Below, piece by piece: positions 22,149-32,693 of a DNA stretch of 64,000 nucleotides; the stretch's first letter is position 1; each line of letters begins with the position of its first letter. The stretch is from Lepeophtheirus salmonis. Taxonomy: Eukaryota; Arthropoda; Copepoda; Siphonostomatoida; Caligidae. The stretch lies in contig NC_052136.2 in assembly GCF_016086655.4 (NCBI RefSeq), forward strand, positions 3,410,001 to 3,474,000. The letters run 5' to 3'. The position numbers and the translations under genes are program-made. A model generated the notes under the pieces. That model was not told the origin of the DNA. It saw only the letters and a program-made list of their open reading frames with translations, and searched no databases.

Positions 22149-23440
22149 CCGGGTGTCCCGAAAGTCTTGACCGATATCTTCGATTGCTTTTTCGAGGTTT
22201 CACAGGCTTTTTACGTAAATGTTCCGTAAATAAAAGTTAAAGGCAGTTTTCAGATTAACAAGTTTTGTTTCGATAACATTTCCAAATTCATAATTGTTTT
22301 TGACATGGAGGCTAAAAGACATGAAGTAGCTGCTCTGCTTCGTGCAGGAATCAGTCACAAGGAGATCTCTGAGGCCACCAGCATGTCCGCCAGCACCATT
22401 GGCAGGATCAAGAGGAGGTTGTACAAGTGGGAAGGCCTTGAAGACAAGCCTCGAAGTAGGAGACCTGTCTTAAAGGCCACCAAGGCCACTAAGAAGAAGA
22501 TCAGGGCACAGATCAAGATAAACCCTCTTCTGAGTACCAGAACAATTGCCAAGAAGAACAACATGGGTAAGACTACTGCTGCCAAGATTGTCAAGGACAT
22601 TGGGGGCAAGTCCTTGGCCCGCACCACCCGTCCCATGTTGTCCATGGCCAATTTGGAGGCCAGATACATCCAATGTAAGAAGATTTTGAACAACATGAAA
22701 AGCAATGGGGACAGAATTCTCATTTTTTCCGATGAGAAAACTTTTACAGTGGATCAAGTCTTCAACCGCAAAAATGATCGCTACATTAGCCTTAATGGTT
22801 ATGTGGGATCTGAGAAATATGTGTCCATGACCAAGCACCTAGCCAGCATCATGATGCTTGGAGTTGTTGGCTCAGATGGTAAAGCCATGCCTCCAGTCTT
22901 CTTCCGAGAGTGCTACAGGCTCACCTCGGAGAACTACATCAAGGTGCTCAAGACCAAGGTGGTCCCATGGATCAGGAAGGAGTATCCTGGCAAGAGGGTG
23001 TATTTTCAGCAGGATGGGGCACCCGCACACACAGCCAAGAATACCCAGAAGTGGTTGAAGGAGAATGCGGAATTCTGGCCTAAGGACTTCTAGCCCCCCT
23101 CCTCCCCCGACCTGAACCCCTTGGATTTCAGCGTCTGGGCGCACATTGAGAAGGCAGGCTTGCAAAAAACGCCACAGCAGTACCAAAGCTCTCAAGGCCA
23201 GTATCACCAAGGCCTGGGCCTAGATGGACCCCATCTACATCAAGAACACCTGCTCCTCTTTCCGTCCCCGTGTTGTGGCTGTTATGGAAGCTAAAGGCCA
23301 AATTGTTAAAAACATATTATAGATTATAACCAAGCAAAGTTTTTTTTATTAAAAACATTTCTCTGTATCTCTACTTTTAGTCCTTGTAGATCTTAATTTG
23401 TTGGAAGTTAGAAATCAGTCAGGACTTTCCCGACACCCGG
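22149..23440 (+). mobile_element. Mariner-type transposon with both terminal inverted repeats
   Basis: The left end begins CCGGGTGTCCCGAAAGTCTT and the right end, inverted, begins CCGGGTGTCGGGAAAGTCCT. TA dinucleotides flank at 22147-22148 and 23441-23442, as expected for Tc1/mariner insertion. Length is 1292 bp. Its codon use is clearly less AT-rich than the surroundings, as in a recent arrival or a slowly decaying element. Confidence 0.9.
22305..23322 (+). pseudogene. Mariner-like transposase, two stops and a frameshift
   Basis: The frame begins MEAKRHEVAALLRAG with a helix-turn-helix (ISHKEISEATSMSASTIGRI), a second HTH (RTIAKKNNMGKTTAAKIVKD), then the DDE core: IFSDEKTF (first Asp), VYFQQDGAPAHTA (second Asp) and, after the stop, SPDLNPLDFSVW (third Asp). 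I count 36 residues between the second and third Asp. It cuts and pastes DNA at TA sites when intact. Breaks: TAG at 23091-23093 (probably from TGG, since the family has a Trp here), a one-base shift between 23145 and 23170, and TAG at 23221-23223. The C-terminus then reads SSFRPRVVAVMEAKGQIVKN. Length would be about 339 residues, normal for the group. Confidence 0.85.
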
Positions 23441-23449
23441 TACAACAAA

Positions 23450-24020
23450 CAAACAAAAAAAAAAAAAAAAGTAAAAATCCACTAAAATATAAATATATTG
23501 TATTTTGGCTATCAACGAGCTCGTTTCTTCGAGCTCTTTCTAAAAAAAAAAATTATTATCCTCTGCAATCTTAAAAAATATCAATTTAAATTTGATGGAG
23601 GATATCTAATAATATCAGAGGTCTAGTCCTAAGTTCGCTTATTTACGCTTTTTCCTGAACGAATTAATGTTGAGATCCAGTATTCTACTGTCAATATAAA
23701 TATTTTAAACTGTCCGGTATACCAGTATTATAGTGGTACCGGGATACTGATGTGTTTAAGACAGTTCCATACTAAGATAGTACTGGAACCAGTACTTAAA
23801 ATATCACTACGTCATATAAACATTGACCGACTGCTGTTTATTGACAAATGTAATTTAAATCCCATTCAAGATGATCTTAATAATCATGTTGAATATCTAC
23901 CATGATAAGAGAGTCTCTGCATATTCATTTATAATATATTGAATATCTTTATATGGCGAATAAGTTGAAATAATTAATTAGGTGTGACCCTTCGTCACAG
24001 GCGAAATACACGATTTGTCA
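23450..24020. other. Intergenic, no gene seen
   Basis: Contains a 19-A tract at 23450-23470 and a GGTATACC / GGTACCGG-rich inverted-repeat patch near 23713-23790. No coding frame. Confidence 0.5.
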
Positions 24021-24022
24021 TA

Positions 24023-24220
24023 TTAAACAATTGTCTTCAATTCAAATGAATTTTCCCAATTTGGCATCAGAATCAGATCTGGAATCTGGACTACTGATCC
24101 TCCAAAATCGTCATTTCTATCATATGATAGGGAACGTTCAATCAGAAGTGATTTTCTCCCATGAGTCCTAGCACCTCGTTTTACGAGTTCTCGCTTGAGT
24201 TCCGTTATTGTCCAACCAGC
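24023..24220 (-). CDS. SAP-domain exon or fragment
   Basis: Minus strand, 65 residues to a stop. It is preceded by a good acceptor (AATTAG before GCT GGT TGG at 24221-24222) and has no start codon, so it looks like an exon. It reads WTITELKRELVKRGARTHGR then KSLLIERSLSYDRNDDFGGS. This matches the SAP DNA-binding helix-extended-loop-helix consensus (W/L-x3-ELK-x-EL-x2-RG...G-x-K-x2-LIERL). Such SAP segments often occur in transposon-derived proteins. I do not see its partner exons within 1 kb. Confidence 0.45.
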   Translation of the reverse strand, partial: AGWTITELKRELVKRGARTHGRKSLLIERSLSYDRNDDFGGSVVQIPDLILMPNWENSFELKTIV

Positions 24221-24229
24221 CTAATTTTG

Positions 24230-25290
24230 ATCTATAATATATCAATTTATTGATAACTTCTGTTTTATTTTTAATAGTAATATTTATTTAAGGGATTACT
24301 ATTTACTTCTCCTGTAGGTTGAATAGTAGAGTTGCTTATTTATGGCGGCGTTTTGAAAACTGTTGAAAACGAATATTGGTTTGACAAGAAAACTTGATGT
24401 AGTGTTCCTAAAATACTACAGGTCGGAGGAAGAGTTTTCAATAATGGCCTCTTTATTGGGGGGACAAGCATACCCTATCTAAATATATTCCTAAGGGACT
24501 AAAAGTTAATATAGGTATGCACTCATAGAATAATTCAAGATCAATACAAGTAATAGTTGTTGGTAAAAGGTACATTAATGATTCGAAAAATTCCCTACGT
24601 CAACTTAATAAATGTAAATAAAAGCAAGAGTAATACAAAATACTTCATACAAGACATTATTAAGACATTTATTGACAAGACATATACCAAATTTTAGTTT
24701 AATTTTTATATGAAAAGGTTCAATTATTCTCAAAAACGATTAATTTTACTTTAAATTGTCATTTACATCAAAATAAACAATGATGCAATGTATTTTATCT
24801 TTAAGGATATTAATGATTCTATTTTCTGTATCATAAAATTATTGAAACTATGTTTCTTAACTAAAAATACAGACAAGATATTTAAAATCTGTAATTGAAT
24901 TCTTACGCTTAAAAATTATATTATTTAGAAGAATATCAATATGAATAATCATGCTTCTGGAACTATGCAAATATTTTTCTATGGTACTGAAACGTTGCAG
25001 ACCATGTTTTTTTTATACCTAGGAACAACTTTTAAAAAGTAGCAGCTATTAAAAAATTAAATATATAATAAAATTTATTACAATTCTACTGTTTAGCAAT
25101 GATTAATAAAATAGTATTTACACATTCTTGATGAATATATTATATATATCATATACAGGGTTCGGAAGCAAAACGTGGAATAAATGCTAATTATGTAATT
25201 AAAATATAGAGGTTTTGTGATTTCCCCCTGTATATTCCGGATCTCCTGTTCTTTCTGCATAAGTAAACAATAATTAACATATCTCAAAAT
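24230..25290. other. Intergenic, no feature recognised
   Basis: AT-rich spacer with no convincing frame, repeat pair or RNA. Confidence 0.5.
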
Positions 25291-25294
25291 CTTT

Positions 25295-25895
25295 CATCAT
25301 GAGTGAACAAGATGAAGAAGCAAAAAGGCAGAGGATCTCAACCTTCTGGATGCCAAAATTGAGTTGGCAGAGATTATGGACATTGTGAAGTGCTCCCTGA
25401 AGGAGGACCCCACAAAATCTATGAATCGCCTCTCTAACGAGTTGGACGTTGGGACAATCAGGAGGGCTGGGAAGGAGGACTTAGGGGTTTCCTCTTACAC
25501 AAGGACGCCACGCCATCTGTAGACGGACACTCTGAAGGAAAGGAGACTGCAGAGGTGCAAGAAAGTTTGTGCGGGGGTCAAGGCAAATAGATCATGTATA
25601 CAAGCGTTGGAACGACCGTTGGCTAGGGGGATCAGTAGAGGAGGTCAAGGGGGTGTTCCGTACAAAACATCCGACCCAAACAATGGTCCTGGGCGTCGTG
25701 GCGTCCGACGACAAGTAGGTGCCTCCCTTCTTTTTTAAGACTGCGGAGAAAATCGGCCAGGAGGCCTACTACAAGGTGCTGAGGTTCACCATATTGCCAT
25801 GGCTCAAGGCCACCTACCCAGAGGAAAAACGATGAGTGGACCCAAGATGGTGCACCCTCACACATAATGGCCAAATGCCATAAGTTTTGCACCGA
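25295..25895 (+). mobile_element. Mariner remnant truncated at a crystallin-locus copy
   Basis: Starts MSEQDEEAKRQRI, then stops and shifts. Later it reads GVFRTKHPTQTMVLGVVASD, VPPFFFKTAEKIGQEAYYKV and LRFTILPWLKATYPEE, with a decayed TWTQDGAPSH-like stretch, matching the core of mariner transposases. At about 25893 (after FCTD) the sequence switches to the inverted crystallin-gene copy. The expected SPDLNPLDF end is absent. Confidence 0.65.
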
Positions 25896-26245
25896 CATCT
25901 TGTCAATTGAGGGGATCGTTATGTAACTTTTTTTCTTCATGCTTTAACTTATATACTGACCATCGTATGCTAAAAAAATCATTCATTCTCTGCTATGATC
26001 TTATTATTGATCACAACAAATAAAATGAATTGATAAGCTCTACACCGTATACGTACTCATGTGTCGAAATACAGTAAATTAATGATTTACTTTAAACAAA
26101 ACAACAACAAGGTGAAAAGCTGTGGCTGTCTGGTTTAAAACCAACTCTCCAAAACAATAAAGGTCACCTTTCTACAAGGAATCTTCCATACACTCTCTTG
26201 GTATTCAATGCCAAGAGGGGTTTAAAAGCACACATTCCATTTTAG
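25896..26245 (-). repeat. Inverted partial copy A of the crystallin-like gene 5' region
   Basis: On the minus strand it reproduces the promoter, TATATAAG box, 5' UTR and first codons seen at 55640-56047: CCAAGAGGG, TTTTAGAGAGTTTG-like, TTCGACACATGAGTACG, GTAGAGCTTATCAATTCA, AATAATAAGATCATAGCAGA, then GTTAAAGCATGAAGAAAAAA. It ends at the codon for the second Met, where mariner sequence begins. The chimeric frame 25940-25632 is therefore promoter leader plus antisense mariner. Confidence 0.85.
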
Positions 26246-26264
26246 GACAAATCAATGTGGTCCC

Positions 26265-26488
26265 TTTTGTGTTCAGATCTAAACCCCCTCGAATATTTTG
26301 TGCAGAATTATCTCTCGAGTCGAAGGTTAAAATTAACAATACTCGATTTTGGAAAATCTCTTTGGGGTTATTGAGGTCGAATGGTCCTAACTTCCCAAAA
26401 CTATGGGGGATGCAGAAGAAGAAATAGTTTCAGTCAAAAAACGACATTGAGCTAAGTCCAAAGTTCAAGATATCAAAATTTTTGTCTA

Positions 26489-26490
<2 letters not shown>
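26265..26490 (+). mobile_element. Tc1/mariner C-terminal remnant
   Basis: Reads DLNPLEYFVQNYLSSRVEG, then in shifted frames NNTRFWKISLG, VIEVEWS and a basic tail, the layout of the third catalytic region and C-terminus of Tc1/mariner transposases (DLNPLEYFVWGYLES type). It ends at a long poly-A tract. Confidence 0.45.

Positions 26491-26532
<42 letters not shown>
26490..26532 (+). repeat. Poly-A tract of about 42 bases
   Basis: An uninterrupted A run separates the Tc1/mariner tail from the hAT fragment. It could be a microsatellite or mark a retrotransposition or replication-slippage event. Confidence 0.9.
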
Positions 26533-26535
<3 letters not shown>

Positions 26536-26910
26536 CTATCCAGTATTCTGGGACAAGGTCAAGATATATTTCATTGCTTTTCCGACATCATATATAGTAG
26601 AACGGGCCCTCAGCGTAGTTACTCTGCTTCTTACCAAACAAAGGAACAAACTTAACATTACCGAATATAGGGATCTAAGCCTTCTTCTTAGTGAGTTTCA
26701 ACCTGATGTGGATAAACTAATATGTACCAATAACACCAATAAACACCAAGTACACCCATCCCAAAAATATATTTTGTGTTTAATTCATAAATTTGTTGTT
26801 TTAATTTTGGAAGAAAAAACTTATATGTGTCTATGGGGGGGGCTCTACAAGTTTATATTGAAGCGAAGGTGGCGTCAGCTTGTAAAATTTTGGGAAACCC
26901 TGGCTTAAAT
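26533..26910 (+). mobile_element. hAT (SCAND3/ZBED-like) transposase C-terminal dimerisation region
   Basis: An open frame reads NLYPVFWDKVKIYFIAFPTS, YIVERALSVVTLLLTKQRNK, LNITEYRDLSLLLSEFQPDV and ends in HQVHPSQKY. This is the conserved hAT C-terminal dimerisation motif (FPTSYLVERGFSAVTxLLTKxRNRL...DLRLxLxxxxPDI...HQxHPS). The rest of the transposase is not present upstream, where the poly-A tract begins. The frame continues without recognisable sequence to 26908. Confidence 0.7.
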
Positions 26911-27344
26911 AATCAAGTTTTGAAGGGTGTAAATCGAATTTTGAGAGCTGACGATGATAGTAGAGGTCATGGAAGAAATGTGGGTTCAATGCTCCTCATC
27001 AATTCAGAAGACCGTGTCCTACAAAGGAGGCTGAATGCCGGAACTGTAATAAAAAGGACAATATGTAGAGCTAAAAATGTAAGTTCAGTCTTAATAGTCA
27101 ATTCTGTTCGCGAATGTGACCTGAACAAACTCTCAATTGGCGAATATATTGAATAATAATTAAATAACTTTCATTTGACATTGGTTTTTATTACAATTGG
27201 ATGACTAATTTATGAGAAAATCCATTGAAAAAAAAAATGTGTTGGATGTTACCTAGAGGTCACACCCTGTACAAGCTATCATTCATGTATTTTTTAAATC
27301 AATTTTTTTTAATTTTTAGAAAAAAAAAATCCACATACACACTT

Positions 27345-27384
27345 ATACTGGGTGATTAAAAACTTGTTTTTAGTCACCCAGTAT
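27345..27384. repeat. Near-perfect 40-bp palindrome of ACTGGGTGA ends
   Basis: ATACTGGGTGATTAAAAAC faces its inverse GTTTTTAGTCACCCAGTAT across two or three bases, with one G:T-type mismatch. The ACTGGGTGACTAAAAA sequence resembles a Tc1/mariner terminal repeat, so this may be two ends joined head to head. Confidence 0.7.
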
Positions 27385-27639
27385 ATGTTATGTATGGGTT
27401 AAATGGTGGTCCGGCTTAAAATAGGCGTTACGCCCCTAATGTCAGAGCTCCGGTACATCTATGGGATCGCCTTTATCTTTGTTTATTTTTCAGAACTTCC
27501 CTCTCGTTATTGCTGCTTTCATTTAATCGACCCTGCTCTCCTTTCAAACATTCTTATTGTCCGGGTTAGTAGAGTGATTTTTGTCTTTTTAAACTTTCCC
27601 AAAATGACCAAAACCGATCAACATCACTCCTAATTTCCA

Positions 27640-27845
27640 TTTATATAGCTACATATTTATGTCTATTAAGTTAATTTGTTGAATATAAAACAACTTATAT
27701 TCAATAAATTAACAATACATAGAACTATGTACATTAAAAATAATTAATCCACATGAGTAATAGAAAAAATATTGAAAAATGGATTTATAAATAAATCCAT
27801 TACCTGATTAATTTGTTTATTTAATCTTACATTTTTTATCGCAAG
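27640..27845 (-). repeat. Inverted partner of 54490-54690
   Basis: About 200 bp read inverted at 54490-54690 (shared AACTATGTACATT, AACAATACATAGA, AATCCATTACCTGATTAA). One copy lies 1.4 kb right of crystallin copy A, the other 1 kb left of the intact gene's promoter. Confidence 0.7.
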
Positions 27846-27849
27846 GTTC

Positions 27850-29140
27850 ATATAAATATCAGAATTAGTATATATGATATCCATATCGAATAGTACAATA
27901 TTAGTCATAAAAAAAATAATCAGAGCTTTATCTATGAGATAATAAATATTTTGAAATTTAAATAAGTAGTTTTATATTTTAAGAAGAAAAAATGTAAGGT
28001 CTAGTAAAAATAAATACATTTTTTTTTTGCATAAAATTGAAGGCTTGATTTAGCATATATGTAATTATATAACACAAAATACACATTACTATAACCATCC
28101 ATTTGAAAAAATGGATTTATCTTTACTACAACATATATACAAATATTTTTAAGCAGGCTCTACGTACCGTTTTTGAAAGTTGAGGCACAATAACTGTAAT
28201 TTAAAATAAGGATTTTTTGCTGCTATTTGCAAGGTGACCAGCCCCTCTCATTTTCTGAGACATTTCCTTTTTTTATATCTTGTACAGAGCGTCCGGGATA
28301 CTTTTATATAAATTCCTAAATCTCTGGGTTATTACGAGTTAATTCGATTTTCAGGAATTAAAAAGAGGACGGTCGGTCTCCATAATTTGATATACAGTAG
28401 GGATTTTCTATAATAATAAAATAGAGTATAATCAATTTAAAAAAAAAAAAAAAAAAAACACGACCAAAATTTATAATTTCGGTGTCGATTAAAAACTGCA
28501 AGAAAATAAATATAAGTCAGAATTGAATCTTAAATTTTACTAATTTCAAAATATTAGCCCCTCCTACCCTTATAAAACAAACACTGGTTTGACCACATGT
28601 CATTTTTGAAATAAGAAATGGTCACCCTGGGTATTTGATGATTATAAATTATCACAAAGGGCTATGACCCCTCTTCTATTCCTTGTTTCGTTGTCCTGCC
28701 TTAATCACACATTCGTGAGGAAAAGATCCTAAATTAATCTATTTTTCCTCCTTTAGAAAGGAAAATTATAATTATATATTCACTTGAAAGTTTATTATAG
28801 GTAGGGATGGGTTTTGTTTGAGCAGACAAAGTTTAGCAATAAGAAAAGGAAAAAAAGTGTGTTTTTTCTTTCTTTTCTGTTAATTTTTAATAGATCAACG
28901 TTATGTTAACATCTATATTTAAAAGATGATTTCCCGCTTATCTTTGGTGTACTTTATATAAAAAGATTAATAAAATAATAATGTCAAAAACTCTTAAACT
29001 TCCATGATTTGACGCTAATATTTTTTGCTAAAACTTCCCATCTGCAATTTGATTAATTGTAAAGCAATTTGTGTCCAATCCATCTGTTCTTATATAAAAA
29101 GAAGGTAATTCACATAAACTTTATCAGACGCCCATGAAGA
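27850..29140. other. Intergenic, no feature recognised
   Basis: AT-rich, with an 18-20 A tract near 28440. No coding frame or recognisable element. Confidence 0.5.
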
Positions 29141-29149
29141 TCAGTTGAA

Positions 29150-29510
29150 AATACAAAGCATATTGGTATATATTCCGGATTCTGTGGCCTGAGTTCCGTT
29201 AAGTATAATATCAAAAATAATGGAAGTAATGATGACAAGTCGAAAAGTGGATGTCCAAGATCGGTTTGTAATGCGAGGAACAGCTGGAAAGTTATAGCTA
29301 AAATTTACAAAAACCCTTACAAATCGAACAAGGACATCCTTGTGTGTCAAGAACTTCTCTAAATCGAATAATTCCTCGGAACTTAAGGATGGGTTTCCTC
29401 AAGTTTCCTAATAATTAGAGTTTCAAGGATTATTCACAGGCTAAGGTCTTGAAAAATGTCAAATTTTTTTTTTCGAATATTGCACACGGAGGGGATCTAA
29501 TGTGTTTAGA
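29150..29510 (+). mobile_element. Mariner N-terminal (helix-turn-helix) remnant
   Basis: Reads VKYNIKNNGSNDDKSKSGCP, RSVCNARNSWKVIAKIYKNP, YKSNKDILV and, shifted, LNRIIPRNLRMGFLKFP and a KNVKFFFSN-like stretch. This is the linker between the two HTH motifs and the second HTH of mariner transposases. It abuts crystallin-locus copy B. Confidence 0.55.
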
Positions 29511-29544
29511 GACAATAATAAATTGGACTTGTACCAAACATTTA

Positions 29545-30150
29545 AGCGTATCATAGTCGATAGATTTGGAATAAGACTCAAGGCATCGGTTTGGCTCATT
29601 TACAATAAGAGGGGAAAATTATTTCAAAGTAGAGGGGATAATATCTAAGACTCTCACGATAATATATGCTAACATATCAAAAGGACTCCTCGTGTAGCTC
29701 TGAGCAAAAAAAAAATAAATCGTAAGTTACTTGGACTCAACGGTTTTTTAAACTACAGAGCATTAAATATTTTTATTATAATATATAAAGATAAAAGTAC
29801 TTTCATCTTGTCAATTGATGGGATCGGTGTGTAACTTTTTTTCTTCATGCTTTAACTTATATATACTATATGCTAAAAAATCATTCATTCTCTGCTATCA
29901 TCTTATTATTGATCAAAACAAATAAAATGAATTGATAAGCTCTACATCGTATACGTACTCATGTGTCGAAATACAGACAATGAATGATTTACTTTAAACA
30001 AAACAACAACAAGGTGAAAAGCAGCCTCTAGTTTTTTCACTTGACTTTGAGTCGTTCTTTGGTTTAAAACCAACTCTCCAAAACAATATAGATCACCTTT
30101 CTACAAGGAAGCTTCCATACACCCTCTTGGCATTCAATGCTAGAAGATCC
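29545..30150 (-). repeat. Inverted copy B of the crystallin-like locus, coding region deleted
   Basis: On the minus strand, from 30150 down, the promoter, TATA box and 5' UTR of the crystallin gene are followed by ATGAAAGTACTTTTATC. The sequence then jumps directly to the 3' flank (TTATATATTATAATAAAAAT), which in the intact locus starts near 56852. The match continues through GCTCAGAGCTACACGAGGAG and TTATTGTAAATGAGCCAA to about 29545 (equivalent to 57105). All but about five codons of the mature frame are missing. Confidence 0.85.
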
Positions 30151-30159
30151 AAAACCAAA

Positions 30160-31000
30160 GTATGTCAAACATGGGCGTGAGTAGATTAAAATTTTAGTAC
30201 AAGCTTACATAGGTCACGGGCAATTTCTCGCTCATTTGAGTATATGGAAAAATATTGTAAATGCAACATGCAATGTCAGTATGGGAGAATCACAGAGTGC
30301 AAACCATCGTATAAACAAATATTCTGGACTCTCGCATGAAATATATCAAGTAATGCGAGATGAAAATCTAGAAGTTTCTGTCTAAAATTTATGAAATGAT
30401 AAAAAATGAAGATAATTGTTGATAAGAATTTCAAATCCTAATTAGTAATCAGGATCTGCTTCATAAACATAAATATCCCAATGTGTTGTCGTGTTATTTA
30501 CCTTAGTATTTTTATATTCTTATCGCATATATGTCTAAGGTAAACAGTAATAAACTTTAACTGACTAGTCATTTCTCTGTAGTAAATATTCCTGGGACTT
30601 AAACCTACGAGCAACCCATTAATATATAAATAAAAAATGAAAAGGCTTAAAGCATATGACCACCCCTTTACATTTCAGAATTTTGCATATAAATTGGGAA
30701 TTTCTCAAAATGCCATATCTCGACTTCCATTTTGAATTTAGCACTAAGAATTGCTTCTTGTGACTGACGGAATTCTCTCTTTAATATGAAATTTTGTTTA
30801 CAGAGAAGGCCAATGCTATAAGAGCTCAGCTGATCGCTGTCCAAAGTTTTTGAACTACTTGAAGCACAAAAGGGGTTTAAGTACTTTTGTACGTCGATGA
30901 TAAAATGTTTGTATTTAAGCCAGAAATAAATTGGCAAAATGCTAGAGGTATCCCCTGTGATCCAACTGAAGTCCAACTAGTTTTAAAGTACAATAATTAA
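30160..31000. other. Intergenic; unassigned minus-strand ORF 30976-30668
   Basis: A 102-residue minus-strand ORF is open but low in recognisable motifs, and I do not call it a gene. The rest is AT-rich spacer. Confidence 0.4.
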
Positions 31001-31004
31001 GTTT

Positions 31005-31120
31005 TTGGAGCTATGGCTAGGGAAGGTTTCATCATAAAACCACGATCTATCGAAGCTGGACTCAAAATTAAGACAGTGGAGTACCTGACAATTCTAAAGG
31101 GCATCTTGCTACCCTGAATG
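31005..31120 (+). mobile_element. Short Tc1/mariner core fragment
   Basis: Reads GFIIKPRSIEAGLKIKTVEY then LTILKGILLP, like the PxFxxxGxKINTEEYLxILKxxLLPW stretch that follows the first catalytic region of these transposases. Nothing else of the element is visible. Confidence 0.4.
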
Positions 31121-31564
31121 CATCATTTTTTGTGTATGAAAATAATTTGCACTGTTGTATAAGTTGTTAAAAACTTGAACTAAAATGAGTTTACAATATG
31201 ATTTTTGACATTTGGTATGCTCTACTGTCAATAATACGACAAACTTAATTTGAGTCAAATCCCTTTCCCCTTGAAAATGTATCATGGAATAACCCATATA
31301 AGGAAAAAATGGGACTTGAAACCTTTGTTGCCTATCAAATATATATCTACATATATTAATTTATATCATCTTGGCCATCAAAACAGTCCCTAAATGACTG
31401 TCGTACTGGCCAATTTTCATTATTTTATCCACATTTTAGACAATTGGTGTTATAGAGCCAAATTCGACATCAAAATTACCTTGTTATACCTAATGTATTT
31501 TGTTGTCAGCTGTCGATCTCCTCCTCTCACAAGTAGACAAGTGGGCGCTGTTCTCAATATGATA

Positions 31565-32055
31565 AATGATCGCTTCTTGGCTGAATCAAGAGCTCAGGTC
31601 AAGTGAACCTTCAGACCAAACATCCAGCTCAGGTAATTGTTCTCGTCGTCGTAGTGTCCGACGGCAGGAAGGGGCCTCCCTACTTCTTCAAGGCCAACGA
31701 GAAAGTCAATATGGACGTCTAGTACAAGGTCTTCCGGTACCATGTCTTGCCATGGATGAAGAGCTTATTCCCCAGGGACAACTATGTGTTTACCCCAGAC
31801 TGCGCTCCAGCGTATTCGACATAGAAGGTGAAACATTTCTTCACGGAGAACATGGCTGCCTTATGAACTTTGTCCTCACCCGACGTGAACATCATGAAAT
31901 TTGCTGTTTGGTGCATTTTAGAGGGCAAGACGAACAAAATTTCTCACCCGAATGTCGATGCCCTGAAAGCCATGATCACAGAGGAGTATCACAACATGTT
32001 CTCGGACTTCATCAAGGCCAGCTGTGCTTCCGTTCGTCTGCGTATGGATAAGTGA
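31565..32055 (+). mobile_element. Mariner remnant, core to C-terminus
   Basis: In shifting frames: VVVSDGRKGPPYFFKANEKV, YKVFRYHVLPWMKSLFPRDN, FTPDCAPAYS (second catalytic Asp region, QDGAPAH normally), then MSSPDVNIMKFAVWCILEGK, TNKISHPNVDALKAMITEEY and SCASVRLRMDK to the stop at 32053-32055. The last 61 codons are open. The N-terminal half is missing. Confidence 0.7.
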
Positions 32056-32059
32056 AAAC

Positions 32060-32690
32060 GGCTTTTCTAATTTTTGAGTCCTAACCCTGTACACATAATA
32101 CTTTTAATATAATTATGTTTAAGTTTATGAGCACAACCCTGTATTTATAAATTTTAATATATTTAACTATTGTGAGCAGACATACGTTCAAAAATCTTGG
32201 ATACTTTGAAGATGAAAAAGAAAGAACGAAGATAAGATCAATCTTGTTCATTCACCACTAACTCACACATAATGAACTTTGCTTTTGTACAGCTAGTGTT
32301 GAGACTCGGTCCAAGGCTCAGTCCGAAACCAAAATTGTTTCAGTTCAGTCTTAATTGATTTTAAATGATACATGTTCTCTACTCAAGAATGAAAGAATAA
32401 TAATAAATGCTGGAGAAAAAAAAAAATATATAGTAGGACGTAAATTATTTAGTAGGTTCATGAAACTTTTCCGAAGTTTCATTCACGATTCGCTAGTACA
32501 AGATGTAATGATGAATACCTTTGTATGTTTTAAAAATAAAACGAAACTACTAAATAAAGTTGAAAAGAGCACCACCAACACTACGGCTAGAAAGAAAGTA
32601 ACGATTATCCATCAAACATTATAAAAAGGTTTATAGTTATTTTGATTAAGCAAATATATACTAATTGATTTACATTACATATGTTTGATT
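32060..32690. other. Intergenic with R-B repeat
   Basis: An R-B repeat copy (TCTCTACTCAAGAATGAAAG) lies near 32378. A GACTCGGTCCAAGGCTCAG motif near 32300 recurs in variant form near 39740 and 44630. No gene seen. Confidence 0.4.
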
Positions 32691-32693
32691 ATT

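Noticed and set aside
22355..23210. Several antisense ORFs of 112-122 residues
   Set aside because: They are shadows opposite the GC-richer mariner transposase, with no motifs of their own.
23700..23790. GGTACC-rich inverted patches as a regulatory structure
   Set aside because: Arms are short and imperfect; no nearby gene to regulate.
25632..25940. 102-residue minus ORF as a gene
   Set aside because: It is the crystallin 5' leader joined to reverse-strand mariner sequence; treated as a chimeric by-product, not an evolved protein.
27403..27633. 76-residue plus ORF
   Set aside because: Hydrophobic, no start context, splice signal or family pattern; indistinguishable from chance.
30668..30976. 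102-residue minus ORF
   Set aside because: Open but without motifs, splice signals or repeats; not supported as a gene.
31566..32051. 161-residue plus-strand ORF
   Set aside because: It is an out-of-frame reading of the mariner remnant; the true transposase residues are found in the other two frames over the same bases.
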